From Pseudomonadota bacterium (GTDB lineage Bacteria > Pseudomonadota > Alphaproteobacteria > Rhizobiales > Hyphomicrobiaceae), in contig JAEZAW010000264.1 of NCBI GenBank assembly GCA_023430315.1, forward strand, positions 1 through 39,756: 39,756 nucleotides of DNA, in the 5' to 3' direction. The notes under the pieces were generated by a model. The model did no database searches and was not told the origin of the DNA. It worked only from the letters and a program-made list of their open reading frames with translations. The position numbers and the translations under genes are program-made. Positions 23,319 through 32,892 of the stretch are shown piece after piece (within the stretch, counting starts at the first letter, position 1; each line of letters begins with the position of its first letter).

Positions 23319-24053
23319 GTGAGCGGAACCAGCACCGGACCACGCTACAAGCGCATCCTCCTGAAGCTGTCCGGCGAAGCCCTCATGGGCAAGGGTGCCT
23401 ACGGGATCGACATCGGCGTGTGCCAGGCGCTTGCCGCGGACATCAAGCAGGCGGTCGACCTTGGCGTGGAGATCGCCGTAGTCATCGGCGGCGGCAATAT
23501 CTTCCGAGGCCTCGCAGGAGCGGCGAAGGGCATGGACCGCGCGGCCGCCGACTACATGGGGATGCTGGCCACCGTGATGAACGCGCTGGCCTTCCAGAAC
23601 GCGCTCGAGCAGGCCGATGTGGATTCGCGGGTGATGTCGGCGATCCCGATGCCGACGGTGTGCGAATCCTACGTGCGCAGCAAGGCTTTGCATCATCTCG
23701 GGGAAGGGCGCGTGGTTATTTTCGCTGCCGGCACGGGCAATCCGTTCTTCACGACCGACACCACAGCGGCTCTGCGTGCCATCGAGACCGAATGCGAGAT
23801 TCTCGCGAAGGCGACACAGGTTGATGGCGTGTACTCAGCCGATCCGAAGAAGGATACGAGCGCCAAGCGCTATGATCGGCTCACATACGATGAGGTTCTG
23901 ACGCGCAATCTCAAGGTCATGGACGGCGCCGCCATTGCCCTTGCCCGCGACAATCATCTTCCGGTAATTGTCTTCTCAATCGAGGAGAGCGGCAACCTGC
24001 TCAAGATGCTGAAAGGCGAGGCCCGCTCGACCCTGGTCACCGCGTCGCCGTGA
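23319..24053 (+). CDS. pyrH: UMP kinase
   Basis: PyrH phosphorylates UMP to UDP in pyrimidine nucleotide synthesis. Typical segments of the 244-residue protein are KRILLKLSGEALMG, IGGGNIFRG, the substrate region DYMGMLATVMNALAFQNAL, and ATQVDGVYSADPKKD. GTG 23319 is chosen because AGGAGG lies exactly 6 bases upstream; an ATG at 23313 lies immediately after that sequence with no spacing. A possible TTGACG -35 lies at 23257 but its -10 is poor. pyrH is followed 75 bases later by frr, as in most bacteria, and opens the long plus-strand envelope cluster. Confidence 0.97.
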   Translation: MSGTSTGPRYKRILLKLSGEALMGKGAYGIDIGVCQALAADIKQAVDLGVEIAVVIGGGNIFRGLAGAAKGMDRAAADYMGMLATVMNALAFQNALEQADVDSRVMSAIPMPTVCESYVRSKALHHLGEGRVVIFAAGTGNPFFTTDTTAALRAIETECEILAKATQVDGVYSADPKKDTSAKRYDRLTYDEVLTRNLKVMDGAAIALARDNHLPVIVFSIEESGNLLKMLKGEARSTLVTASP

Positions 24054-24128
24054 GGCGGATGATCCCGCCACCGGCAGCCCATCGGCGGTTGAGGTACGGG
24101 CGGTGCAGCAGTCTTGGAGGCTGAAACA

Positions 24129-24692
24129 ATGGCAGCGGCGAGCTTCGATGTGAACGATCTCGAACGCCGGATGCGCGGCGTTATCGATAGCCTGAAACGG
24201 GAGTTTGGCGGCCTGCGCACTGGGCGCGCGTCGGCCAATCTGCTCGATCCCGTCGTCGTTACGGTCTACGGCGCCAAGATGCCGCTCAACCAGGTGGCGA
24301 CCGTCTCGGTTTCCGATGCCCGTACGATCTCGGTGCAGGTCTGGGACAAGAGCCAGGTCGGCGCGGTCGACAAGGGCATCCGCGAGGCCAACCTCGGCCT
24401 CAATCCTATCGTCGACGGCACCCTGCTGAGGCTCCCCGTGCCGGCGCTCAACGCCGAGCGGCGCCAGGAGCTCGTCAAGCTTGCGCATAAGTATGCCGAG
24501 CACGCCCGAGTCGGCGTTCGAAATGTTCGGCGCGACGGCATGGATGTCCTCAAAAAGCTCGAAAAAGATCACAAGATCAGCGAAGACGAGCAACGCAAGA
24601 GCTCGACCAAGGTGCAGGAGCTGACCGACAGGCTCATCAAGGACATCGATCAGATGCTCGTGGGCAAGGAAGCTGAAATCAAACAGGTCTGA
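24129..24692 (+). CDS. frr: Ribosome recycling factor
   Basis: RRF splits the post-termination ribosome together with EF-G. The 187-residue protein shows the family pattern: FGGLRTGRASANLLD near residue 30, the YGAKMPLNQVATVSV segment, LNPIVDGTLLRLPVPALNAERRQELVK, and VRNVRRDGMDVLKKLEKDHKISEDE. ATG 24129 is chosen because GGAGG lies 8 bases upstream; an upstream TTG at 24114 is unlikely. It is followed by a 214-base gap with no gene before uppS. Confidence 0.97.
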   Translation: MAAASFDVNDLERRMRGVIDSLKREFGGLRTGRASANLLDPVVVTVYGAKMPLNQVATVSVSDARTISVQVWDKSQVGAVDKGIREANLGLNPIVDGTLLRLPVPALNAERRQELVKLAHKYAEHARVGVRNVRRDGMDVLKKLEKDHKISEDEQRKSSTKVQELTDRLIKDIDQMLVGKEAEIKQV

Positions 24693-24906
24693 GCATGATG
24701 ACTAAGAGTGTCCTGGCCGCGCGCTCAGTCAGGGCGCTGTGAATTCCTTCCTAAGCGTGTCAGAATAGGGCTTCGGGCTCATACCAAGGCGCGAGATCAA
24801 CGTCCTTGACCGAGGCCTGCAGGTTCGCGCACAAACAAATTTTCCGCGCTCGGCAATATTTCCGCCGATGCGGCGCCAGTTCAACATGGGGGCGCAATAA
24901 AGGCGA

Positions 24907-25668
24907 GTGAGCCAGCGCAGCCAACAGCTTGGCCTAGTAGGTAGCGGCCCAGCGCTGCCACGGCACGTCGCCATCATCATGGATGGCAACGGGCGCTGGG
25001 CGAATGGTCGCGGCTTGCCGCGACGCCTCGGCCACCGCATGGGCGTGGAAGCCGTTCGACGCACCGTCCGTGCTGCGATCGAGCTGAAGATTCCCTATCT
25101 GACGCTTTTCAGCTTCTCTTCCGAGAACTGGGCCCGTCCGGCGAGCGAGATCGACGATCTCATGGGGCTACTCAAGCGCTTTATCCGGCGCGATCTGGAG
25201 GATCTCCATCGGGCCGGCGTCGCGATTCGGGTGATTGGCGAGCGCGGGCGCGTGGACGGTGAGCTGCTGCGGCTCATGGACGAAGCTCAGGTGACGACCC
25301 GCAACAATCAGGCGCTGACGCTGGTCATCGCCTTCAACTATGGTGCACGGGCGGAGATCGCGGCGGCTGCACGGCGGCTCGCCGACAGAGTATGCCGCGG
25401 CGAGATCGAGCCGGGAGCCATTACCGAGGCCGCGCTAGCGCAGGAGCTGGATACGACGGGCGTCCCCGATCCGGATGTCGTGATCCGAACGAGCGGTGAG
25501 CAGCGTCTTTCGAACTTCCTGCTCTGGCAGGCCGCCTATGCGGAGCTCGTGTTCATGGACGTGAAGTGGCCGGACTTCGGGCGCGAGCAGCTTCTCGAGG
25601 CGATCTCGATCTTCCAGGCGCGCGACCGCCGTTTCGGTGGGCTCGCAAAGGAGGTGCTGGGCTCATGA
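24907..25668 (+). CDS. uppS: Undecaprenyl diphosphate synthase (cis-prenyltransferase)
   Basis: The 253-residue enzyme extends farnesyl diphosphate with isopentenyl diphosphate to the C55 carrier used for peptidoglycan and O-antigen. It contains IIMDGNGRWA near residue 23, FSSENWARP, and RTSGEQRLSNFLLWQAAYAE. It probably starts at GTG 24907, with only a weak AAAGG 3 bases before; no better start lies downstream before the conserved domain. The previous 214 bases hold no gene; TTGACC near 24806 could be part of a promoter. The cdsA GTG is 44 bases after the stop. Confidence 0.95.
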   Translation: MSQRSQQLGLVGSGPALPRHVAIIMDGNGRWANGRGLPRRLGHRMGVEAVRRTVRAAIELKIPYLTLFSFSSENWARPASEIDDLMGLLKRFIRRDLEDLHRAGVAIRVIGERGRVDGELLRLMDEAQVTTRNNQALTLVIAFNYGARAEIAAAARRLADRVCRGEIEPGAITEAALAQELDTTGVPDPDVVIRTSGEQRLSNFLLWQAAYAELVFMDVKWPDFGREQLLEAISIFQARDRRFGGLAKEVLGS

Positions 25669-25711
25669 TCGGGAACGCGCGGGCGCCTCAGAGTGCGCGA
25701 AGGATGCCGGT

Positions 25712-26560
25712 GTGACGGAAGGCGAGACGCCTAAGTCTGCTGCAGCTCCCATGCGGGACCTCGGCCAGCGCATTGCCTCGGGCGCGGCACTGGCGCTCGT
25801 AGTGCTAGGTGCATTGTGGGCAGGCGTTCTGCCTTTCGCAATCGTGGTCGGTGCCGTTGGTGTCGTGGTCACGTGGGAGTGGGGCCGTATCGTCCGCTCC
25901 GCCGGCGTGGATGCCATCCTGGTCATTCAGGCTGTGGCGGTCGCGGCCGCTGCGTTGCTTGCGGCTCGAGGACTTGCAGGCCTCGGGTTCGTCCTGGTGA
26001 TCGTCGCGGCAATCATCTCAGCCCTTCTGGCGTTCGGCGAGCGGGGGCACATGGCCGCGTTCGGGGCCCTCTATGCCGGGCTTCCCGCTGTATCTCTGGT
26101 ATGGCTGCACCATGATGGTGCGGCGGGCTTCCTGGCCGTTCTCTTTCTGCTTCTGACTGTCTGGGGTACGGATACCGGAGCCTACTTTACCGGCCGCCTG
26201 ATCGGCGGGCCGAAGCTCATTCCTTTGGTCTCCCCCAACAAGACCTGGAGTGGCCTTGCGGGCGGGATCATTGCCGGCAGCCTGATCGGTCTCGCGTTCG
26301 CCCTCGTGCGCTCAGAGCTCTCTTTTGGGTATATGATGCTCGCGGGCGCGCTGCTCGGCGCGGTGTCGCAGGCCGGTGATTTGCTGGAATCGGCGCTGAA
26401 ACGCGAGTATGGGGTCAAGGACGCGAGCGCGCTGATCCCTGGCCATGGTGGTTTCATGGACCGGATCGATGGCCTGTCCGCCGCAGTGGTCGCTGCGGCG
26501 ATCTTTGCCATGGCTGTCGATATTCAGGCGCCGGCCCGTGCTCTGCTCGGATTGAATTGA
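25712..26560 (+). CDS. cdsA: Phosphatidate cytidylyltransferase
   Basis: CdsA makes CDP-diacylglycerol from phosphatidate and CTP, the branch point of phospholipid synthesis. The 282-residue polytopic membrane protein carries the complete C-terminal signature: SALKREYGVKDASALI followed by PGHGGFMDRIDGL. The start GTG 25712 has AAGGA 7 bases upstream and gives the usual length; an ATG at 25751 is a shorter option. The stop ends 5 bases before the dxr start, so the two are almost certainly co-transcribed. Confidence 0.95.
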   Translation: MTEGETPKSAAAPMRDLGQRIASGAALALVVLGALWAGVLPFAIVVGAVGVVVTWEWGRIVRSAGVDAILVIQAVAVAAAALLAARGLAGLGFVLVIVAAIISALLAFGERGHMAAFGALYAGLPAVSLVWLHHDGAAGFLAVLFLLLTVWGTDTGAYFTGRLIGGPKLIPLVSPNKTWSGLAGGIIAGSLIGLAFALVRSELSFGYMMLAGALLGAVSQAGDLLESALKREYGVKDASALIPGHGGFMDRIDGLSAAVVAAAIFAMAVDIQAPARALLGLN

Positions 26561-26565
26561 GCGCC

Positions 26566-27795
26566 ATGCAGAAGGTGATGGACATCGATCCTGGAGTGAC
26601 GCGCGCTGCCGTCGGGCACGAGGGGTGGGCGCGCCGCATCAGCGTGCTTGGCGCTACAGGCTCCGTCGGCACTAGCACGCTCGACCTCGTCGCGCGCCAT
26701 GGCGATGCCTTCGAGATCGAGGTTCTGACGGCACAGACGAATGCCGGAGCCCTTGCCGACCTCGCTTTGAAACATCACGCGCGCCTTGCCGTCATCGGCG
26801 ATGAGCGGGCCTTTGCCGAGCTGAAATCGCGCCTTGCCGGCAGCGGTATCGAGGTTGCAGCGGGGCCTGCGGCGCTGATCGAGGCTGCGTCGCGGCCAGT
26901 CGATTGCGTGATGGCTGCGATTGTCGGCGCGGCGGGCTTGAGGCCGACGTTCGCTGCTGCCCGCGCCGCGCGGCGGGTTGCGCTCGCCAACAAGGAGTGC
27001 CTCGTCTCGGCGGGTGCCGTCTTCATGTCGGCGATCAAGGACGCGGGCTGCGAGCTGCTTCCCGTGGATTCCGAGCACTCCGCCGTTCATCAGGCCATCG
27101 GTGGCCACGATCCGAAGTTCATCGAGCGGATCGTACTCACCGCCTCCGGCGGCCCGTTCCGCAAGGCGACCGACGCTGAGATTGCTGCGGCAACACCGGA
27201 GCAGGCCGCCCGTCATCCGAATTTCTCCATGGGCCGCAAGATCACCGTCGACTCGGCGACGCTGATGAACAAGTGCCTCGAGCTGATCGAGGCCTATCAC
27301 CTTTTCCCGGTCACGGCGGACCAACTCGCGGTGGTCGTGCATCCGCAACAGATCGTGCATGGCTTCGTCGAGTTCACAGACGGCTCCGTCATCGCGCAGA
27401 TGGGGACGCCCGACATGCGCACGCCGATCGCGTCCAGCCTCGCCTGGCCGGCGCGGATGGCGGCGCCCGCGGCGCGGCTCGATCTCGTCAGGCTCGGCGC
27501 GTTGACCTTCGAGGCACCCGACGAGAAGCGTTTCCCCGCTCTCGGGCTCGCGCGACGCACGTTCGAAATCGGCGGTACGGCCGGGGCAGTGTTGAATGCG
27601 GCAAACGAAGTGGCGGTCGAGGCGTTCCTGGCGCGGCAGATCCCCTTCCCGGCCATCGCAGCGCTCGCCGGGGAAGCCCTCGAGGAAGCCGCGCGCAGGG
27701 GGCGGGTCGACGAGCCGGCCTGCCTCGACGACGTGATAGCGGCGGATGAGGAAGGCCGCGCGCTGGCACGCGGCTTGCTCCGACGGTATAGTTAG
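26566..27795 (+). CDS. dxr: 1-deoxy-D-xylulose 5-phosphate reductoisomerase
   Basis: Dxr is the second enzyme of the MEP isoprenoid route and uses NADPH and a divalent metal. The 409-residue protein shows the nucleotide-binding motif GATGSVGTSTLDLV, ALANKECLVSAG, the metal site VDSEHSAVHQ, TASGGPFR, and MGRKITVDSATLMNK. Feeding isopentenyl diphosphate to uppS, it fits the cluster functionally. The start lacks a strong ribosome site and may be translated by coupling to cdsA, which stops 5 bases before. Confidence 0.97.
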   Translation: MQKVMDIDPGVTRAAVGHEGWARRISVLGATGSVGTSTLDLVARHGDAFEIEVLTAQTNAGALADLALKHHARLAVIGDERAFAELKSRLAGSGIEVAAGPAALIEAASRPVDCVMAAIVGAAGLRPTFAAARAARRVALANKECLVSAGAVFMSAIKDAGCELLPVDSEHSAVHQAIGGHDPKFIERIVLTASGGPFRKATDAEIAAATPEQAARHPNFSMGRKITVDSATLMNKCLELIEAYHLFPVTADQLAVVVHPQQIVHGFVEFTDGSVIAQMGTPDMRTPIASSLAWPARMAAPAARLDLVRLGALTFEAPDEKRFPALGLARRTFEIGGTAGAVLNAANEVAVEAFLARQIPFPAIAALAGEALEEAARRGRVDEPACLDDVIAADEEGRALARGLLRRYS

Positions 27796-27892
27796 CTGAG
27801 AGTTAACCTGACAGGGCCGCGCAAGTCCCCGTCAGCCGTCACGGCCCAGCCTGCAAGGGCCTGATCCAGAAAGATAATCGGGAGTCCTACCC

Positions 27893-29029
27893 TTGGACAT
27901 TATCTGGAGTTTTCTGTCCGTCCTGCTGCCGTTTCTCTTTGTTCTGACGGTCGTGGTGTTCATCCACGAGCTCGGCCACTTCATCGTGGCCCGCTGGTGC
28001 GGTGTGAAAGTGCAAGCGTTTTCAATAGGTTTCGGTCGCGAGATCTGGGGCTTCAACGACCGCCACGGCACGCGCTGGCGGCTCGCCTGGATCCCGCTCG
28101 GCGGCTACGTCAAGTTCGTGGACGACGAGAATGGCGCCAGTGTGCCGTCCCGGGACGCCCTGGCGCGCATGAGCCGCGAGGAGCGCCAGGGTGCGTTCCA
28201 ATCCAAGTCACTCGGTCAGCGGGCCGCTATCGTCGCTGCCGGCCCGATCGCTAACTTCCTGCTCGCGATAGCAATTTTCGCCGGCATCTTCGCCGTCGTC
28301 GGCCAGCAGATCACGATCGCGAAGATCGACGAGGTGATCGCCGACGGTCCGGCCGCGCGTGCCGGCTTTCAGGCTGGCGACGTCATCGTCGCCATCGATG
28401 GGCAGCCGATCAAAAGCTTCCAGGACATGCAGCGGGTCGTGTCGACCAGCGCCGACCAGCTGCTGAACTTCGAGGTCGAGCGTGGCGGGCTTCGGGTGCG
28501 CCTGGCGGCAACGCCCGATCGGCGCGAGCACGAGGACCGCTTCGGCAACAAGATCCGCGTCGGCGTGATCGGCATCCGCCGCACCATGCAGGCGCAGGAC
28601 ATGGAGTTCCAGCGGCACGGCGTGCTCGAGTCGATTGTGCTCGGCGTGCGCGAGACTCACTTCGTGATCAGTCGGACGCTCGGCTACCTCAAGGACGTCG
28701 TCCTCGGGCGTGAGGCGGCCGATCAGCTCGGCGGCCCGATCCGGATCGCCGAGGTCTCGGGACAGGTGGCCAGCAGCGGCTTCATTCCCCTGCTCAACCT
28801 GACCGCTGTTCTCTCGGTGAGCATCGGCCTGCTCAACCTGTTCCCGATCCCGCTCCTCGATGGCGGCCACCTGCTGTTCTACGCGATGGAGGCGATCCGC
28901 CGTAAGCCCCTCAGCGAGCGCACGCAAGAGATTGGTTTCAGGATCGGATTGAGCTTGGTGCTTATGCTGATGATCTACGCCACGTTCAACGACCTTCCGA
29001 TCGTCAGAAAATGGATCGGACTGGGGTGA
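27893..29029 (+). CDS. rseP: RIP site-2 zinc metalloprotease
   Basis: RseP cleaves membrane substrates such as anti-sigma factors and remnant signal peptides. The 378-residue inner-membrane protein has the zinc motif HELGH at residues 25-29 in the first span, a PDZ domain (VIADGPAARAGFQAGDVIVAIDG, about residues 145-230), and the conserved NLFPIPLLDGGHL, where Asp is the third zinc ligand. The start is TTG 27893 with GGGAG 8 bases upstream; no ATG gives a complete first span. bamA follows after a 232-base gap without a gene. Confidence 0.96.
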   Translation: MDIIWSFLSVLLPFLFVLTVVVFIHELGHFIVARWCGVKVQAFSIGFGREIWGFNDRHGTRWRLAWIPLGGYVKFVDDENGASVPSRDALARMSREERQGAFQSKSLGQRAAIVAAGPIANFLLAIAIFAGIFAVVGQQITIAKIDEVIADGPAARAGFQAGDVIVAIDGQPIKSFQDMQRVVSTSADQLLNFEVERGGLRVRLAATPDRREHEDRFGNKIRVGVIGIRRTMQAQDMEFQRHGVLESIVLGVRETHFVISRTLGYLKDVVLGREAADQLGGPIRIAEVSGQVASSGFIPLLNLTAVLSVSIGLLNLFPIPLLDGGHLLFYAMEAIRRKPLSERTQEIGFRIGLSLVLMLMIYATFNDLPIVRKWIGLG

Positions 29030-29261
29030 ATTAGGGTCGGTGCGCTATTCTTGCCACTTCCATCATGGAGGGTGAATCGTTAATTAAGTTCAGTCGGGTG
29101 TCGGCGTTCGTGGGTCAAGCAACCATGGCGCCGAAAGTGCCGGTGGGGACCGGCCGACGTGGATACCTGATCGTGACCACGCACTCGATAAGGCGCAGCT
29201 CGACTAAAGCCGGGCGCTGCGCCGCTCATGGGGGAACGGCAAGAAAAGGCAGACAGTACGG

Positions 29262-31637
29262 ATGCCGAAGTTTGGGAAGTTGGGGATTGGGGGATCTTCA
29301 TTCGCGCTGATGCTGGCGCTTTTGGCCCCCCTCGCAATGACTGTTGCGGGGGGCTTCGGGCTGATCGCCGGTGTGGCTCAGGCGCAGGATCTCCGCGTTC
29401 GTGAAATCCAGGTCGCCGGCAACCGGCGCGTGGAACCCGAGACTGTGCGCTCATACCTGCGCTTCTCGGTCGGCGACACCTACAGCGAAGCGCGGGTCAA
29501 TCAATCGATCTCTGCGCTCTTCACTACCGGCCTCTTCTCCGATGTGCGGATCGAGCGCAGCGGCGGCACGGTGACCGTGACCGTGGTCGAGAACCCGGTC
29601 ATCAACCAGATCGCTTTCGAGGGTAACAAGCAGGTCGAGAAGACCACGCTCGAAACCGAAGTGCAGCTCAAGCCGCGCTCGGTCTTCACCCGCGCCAAAG
29701 TCCAGGCGGACGTTCAGCGCATCCTCGACGTTTATCGTCGTCAAGGCCGCTTCTCCGCGACCGTCGAGCCCAAGATCATCGAGCTCGACCACGGCCGCGT
29801 GAACCTCGTCTTCGAGATCAACGAGGGCGGTGCGACGAAGGTCAAGAGCATCCAGTTCGTCGGGAACCGCTACTTCCAGGACTCGCAGCTCCGCGACATC
29901 GTCACGACGACGCAGGAGAGCTGGTTCGACTTCCTCAAGGGTACGGCGTTCTATGATCCCGACCGCCTGAACCTCGATCGCGAGCTTCTGCGCCAGTACT
30001 ACCTCAAGAACGGCCATGCCGATATTCGCGTGGTCGCTGCCGACGTGCATCTCGATCGCGACGGCTCGGGCTTCTTCATCACTTTCGTGGTGGAAGAGGG
30101 CGAGCCGTACGTGTTCGGTGACGTGCGGGTCGAGAGCAAGATCCCAGGCGTCGATACCGCCGCTCTGCAGGGCTACGCGCTGACGAAAAGCGGTAGCATC
30201 TTCAACGCCGGCGAGATCGACAAGTCCGTCGAGGCGATGACGCTCGCGCTGACAGAGCGCGGCCACACGTTCGCCCGCGTCCGCCCGCGCGCCGATCGTG
30301 ATGCGGTCAGCCGCGTCATCACGCTGACGTATGTGATCGACGAAGGCCCGCGTGTCTATGTCGAGCGCATCAACGTCATCGGCAATCTGCGCACGCGCGA
30401 CTACGTGATCCGGCGCGAGTTCCGGCTCGCGGAGGGTGACGCGTACAATCCGCTTCTGGTGGAGACCGCGAAGAAGCGCCTCCAGCAGCTCGGCCTTTTC
30501 AAGGCCGTCGATATCAAGCGGCGTCCCGGCTCGTCCGAGGATCGCGTTGTCCTCGACGTGAACGTCGTCGAGCAGCCAACGGGTGAGATTTCCTTCGGCG
30601 CCGGTTACTCGACGCAGGAAGGTGTCATCGGCGATATTGGCTTCACCGAGCGCAACTTCTTGGGCAAGGGCCAGTTCCTGCGCCTGAAGCTCGGTGGCTC
30701 GCTGGAGCGCCTGCAGGTCGACTTGAGCTTCACCGAACCGCGGTTCCTGGACCGCAATCTCTCGGCGGGCTTCGATCTCTTCTATCGCATTACGACGGAG
30801 TCCGACTTCCAGCCCTTCGATCATACGCGGGCTGGCGGTACTGTGCGCCTCGGCGCGCCGCTCTCCGAGTATCTCTGGCTGAACACGAACTACACGCTCA
30901 GCTACGACGAGATGAGCAATATCAGTGCTAATGCTTCGCGCGCCATCATAGAAGAGGCGGGCGGGATAGATCCTATCACCGGCAGGCCTAGGGACTTCGA
31001 CTACTGGACGTCGTCGATCGGTACGTCGCTGACCTACGACAGGCGTAATCATCCCAAGACGCCAACGTCCGGCTACTACATCAATGGCGGCGTCGACTTC
31101 GCGGGCGTTGGTGGCGATGTGCAGTACGCGCGCTTCCAGGGTGAGATCAGGTATTATTACCCGGTTACTGACCGTATCACGTTCGTTGCCCGTGCCGCCG
31201 GTGGTCACATCATGGGGTGGGGTGGCGACGAGGTCCGACTGCTCGATCAGTTCTACAAGGGTGGCGAGACCATCCGTGGCTTCGACAGGCTTGGCCTCGG
31301 CGCGCGCGACGCGCTTACCAATGACGCCCTTGGTGGTGACACGTACTATGTCGGCACTGCCGAGGTGCGCTTCCCGATCCCGTTCGTGCCGGATGAGCTC
31401 GGCATCTCAGGCGCGGTCTTCGTCGATGCGGGCTCGCTGTTCGGCGTGTCGAAGTCGGTCAAGAACTCACTTGGTGCCGATCTTGAGGACTCATCGAACA
31501 TCCGCGTTTCCGCCGGCTTCGGCCTGCTCTGGAACTCGCCGCTTGGACCGCTGCGTGGCGACTTGGGCTGGGCGCTGATCAAGGAAGACTTCGACAAGGA
31601 GCAGATCTTCCGCTTCGGCGCGAGCACCAAGTTCTGA
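29262..31637 (+). CDS. bamA: Outer membrane protein assembly factor BamA
   Basis: The 791-residue protein is the central beta-barrel insertase. It has a signal peptide (cleavage about GVAQA|Q at residue 41), five POTRA domains (about residues 43-420, for example IQVAGNRRVEPETVRSYL and INVIGNLRTRDYVIRREF), and a C-terminal 16-strand barrel (about 445-791). The lid-type motif reads GGETIRGFDRLGLG. It ends in phenylalanine (FGASTKF), the normal barrel-recognition residue. ATG 29262 is an inference from the signal peptide; the 232 bases before it hold no gene and may contain a promoter that I cannot identify. Confidence 0.97.
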   Translation: MPKFGKLGIGGSSFALMLALLAPLAMTVAGGFGLIAGVAQAQDLRVREIQVAGNRRVEPETVRSYLRFSVGDTYSEARVNQSISALFTTGLFSDVRIERSGGTVTVTVVENPVINQIAFEGNKQVEKTTLETEVQLKPRSVFTRAKVQADVQRILDVYRRQGRFSATVEPKIIELDHGRVNLVFEINEGGATKVKSIQFVGNRYFQDSQLRDIVTTTQESWFDFLKGTAFYDPDRLNLDRELLRQYYLKNGHADIRVVAADVHLDRDGSGFFITFVVEEGEPYVFGDVRVESKIPGVDTAALQGYALTKSGSIFNAGEIDKSVEAMTLALTERGHTFARVRPRADRDAVSRVITLTYVIDEGPRVYVERINVIGNLRTRDYVIRREFRLAEGDAYNPLLVETAKKRLQQLGLFKAVDIKRRPGSSEDRVVLDVNVVEQPTGEISFGAGYSTQEGVIGDIGFTERNFLGKGQFLRLKLGGSLERLQVDLSFTEPRFLDRNLSAGFDLFYRITTESDFQPFDHTRAGGTVRLGAPLSEYLWLNTNYTLSYDEMSNISANASRAIIEEAGGIDPITGRPRDFDYWTSSIGTSLTYDRRNHPKTPTSGYYINGGVDFAGVGGDVQYARFQGEIRYYYPVTDRITFVARAAGGHIMGWGGDEVRLLDQFYKGGETIRGFDRLGLGARDALTNDALGGDTYYVGTAEVRFPIPFVPDELGISGAVFVDAGSLFGVSKSVKNSLGADLEDSSNIRVSAGFGLLWNSPLGPLRGDLGWALIKEDFDKEQIFRFGASTKF

Positions 31638-31671
31638 TCCAGGTTCACGACGCAGATCACGAAACTTCAGC

Positions 31672-31700
31672 AACGCGTGCCTTCGAGGCACGCGTTTGCT
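31672..31700 (+). terminator. Hairpin after bamA
   Basis: AACGCGTGCC (31672-31681) pairs perfectly with GGCACGCGTT (31687-31696) around TTCGA, followed by a short T-run. It lies 35 bases after the bamA stop and before lpxD. It could lower the level of transcript reaching lpxD, or stabilise bamA mRNA. Confidence 0.6.
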
Positions 31701-31775
31701 ATATGGGGCCAGCGATCCGGCCACTGGCCGTCGCCGCCCTATAACAAAAGCCCCCCAGGAAGGGCCCTCCGAACT

Positions 31776-32846
31776 ATGGAGCATCCAGGTTTCTTCGAGC
31801 GTGCCGGCCCGTTCACAGCGGCCGAGCTCGCGGGACGCATCGGCGCGGCGCTCCGCCCCGGCGACGACGGCACGCGGGGCCTGAGCGATCTGCGCCCGCT
31901 CGGCGAGGCCGGCCCGGCGCATCTGACGTTCGTCGACAACCGCAAGTACCTCGAGCAACTCGCGGGGACCCGCGCTGCCGCCTGCATCGTGGCGCCAGCC
32001 TTCGCTGAGCGCCTGCCAGCCGGCGTCGTGGCGCTCCTGATGGCCGCGCCCTATCGGGGCTTCGCGCTGGCCCTGCAGGCCTTCTATCCGACCTCCCTGA
32101 AGCCCAAGACGGCCGAATTCGACGCCCGCGACCCGGCTGCTACCCCCATCCATCCGACGGCGCGCATCGAGCCGGGCGCCATCATCGAGCCTGGCGCGGT
32201 GATCGGCCGGGAGGCCTTGATCGGCAAGGGAACGACAGTCGCCGCGGGGGCGCTGGTCGGCTACCGCGTGACGGTCGGCCGCGATTGTTTCATCGGCCCC
32301 GGGGTGACGCTCAGCCACGCTCTCGTCGGCGATCGGGTCACCCTGCACGCCGGGGTGCGCATCGGCCAGGACGGGTTCGGGTTCGCTATGGGGGCCGGGG
32401 GGCATCTGAAGGTTCCCCAGATCGGCCGCGTCATCATCCAGGACGACGTTGAAATCGGGGCCAATTCCTGCGTCGACCGGGGTGCTCTTAAGGATACCGT
32501 CATCGGAGAAGGCACGAAAATTGATAATCTGGTTCAGATCGGGCACAACGTCGTCATCGGACGGCGGTGCGTGATCGTTGCCCAGACCGGGCTTGCGGGC
32601 TCCTCGACGCTCGAGGACTTCGTGGTCATGGGCGGGCAGTCTGGCGTCGCCGGTCATCTCAAGGTCGGCGCCGGCACGCAGATCGCGGGTGCCTCGCACG
32701 TTACCGAGAATACTCCGCCCCGCTCGCGGGTGATCGGCACACCAGCTATACCGATCCGCGATTGGACGCGCGAGAGGATGGCGCTGCGTCGCCTCGCCAA
32801 GGGGCGGACGGCCGACGCGGAGCCGGAAGGCGGCGACGAGGCCTGA
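31776..32846 (+). CDS. lpxD: UDP-3-O-(3-hydroxyacyl)glucosamine N-acyltransferase
   Basis: LpxD adds the amide-linked hydroxyacyl chain to UDP-3-O-acylglucosamine, the third step of lipid A synthesis. The 356-residue protein has the N-terminal uridine-binding domain (LTFVDNRKYLEQL) and left-handed beta-helix hexapeptides (IHPTARIEPGAIIEPGAVIG). The catalytic His is in NLVQIGHNVVIG. ATG 31776 is chosen because it gives the usual length; AGGAAGG lies 11 bases upstream. It lies after a hairpin that separates it from bamA and 46 bases before fabZ. Confidence 0.96.
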   Translation: MEHPGFFERAGPFTAAELAGRIGAALRPGDDGTRGLSDLRPLGEAGPAHLTFVDNRKYLEQLAGTRAAACIVAPAFAERLPAGVVALLMAAPYRGFALALQAFYPTSLKPKTAEFDARDPAATPIHPTARIEPGAIIEPGAVIGREALIGKGTTVAAGALVGYRVTVGRDCFIGPGVTLSHALVGDRVTLHAGVRIGQDGFGFAMGAGGHLKVPQIGRVIIQDDVEIGANSCVDRGALKDTVIGEGTKIDNLVQIGHNVVIGRRCVIVAQTGLAGSSTLEDFVVMGGQSGVAGHLKVGAGTQIAGASHVTENTPPRSRVIGTPAIPIRDWTRERMALRRLAKGRTADAEPEGGDEA

Positions 32847-32892
32847 GGCGCGGCGCTGTGCAGGATCAATTTTGAGGACGTGGTGAGTGGCC

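Noticed and set aside
29451..31208. 585-residue minus-strand open frame opposite bamA
   Set aside because: Antisense artefact of bamA codon bias; no motif, no ribosome site, and bamA is certain.
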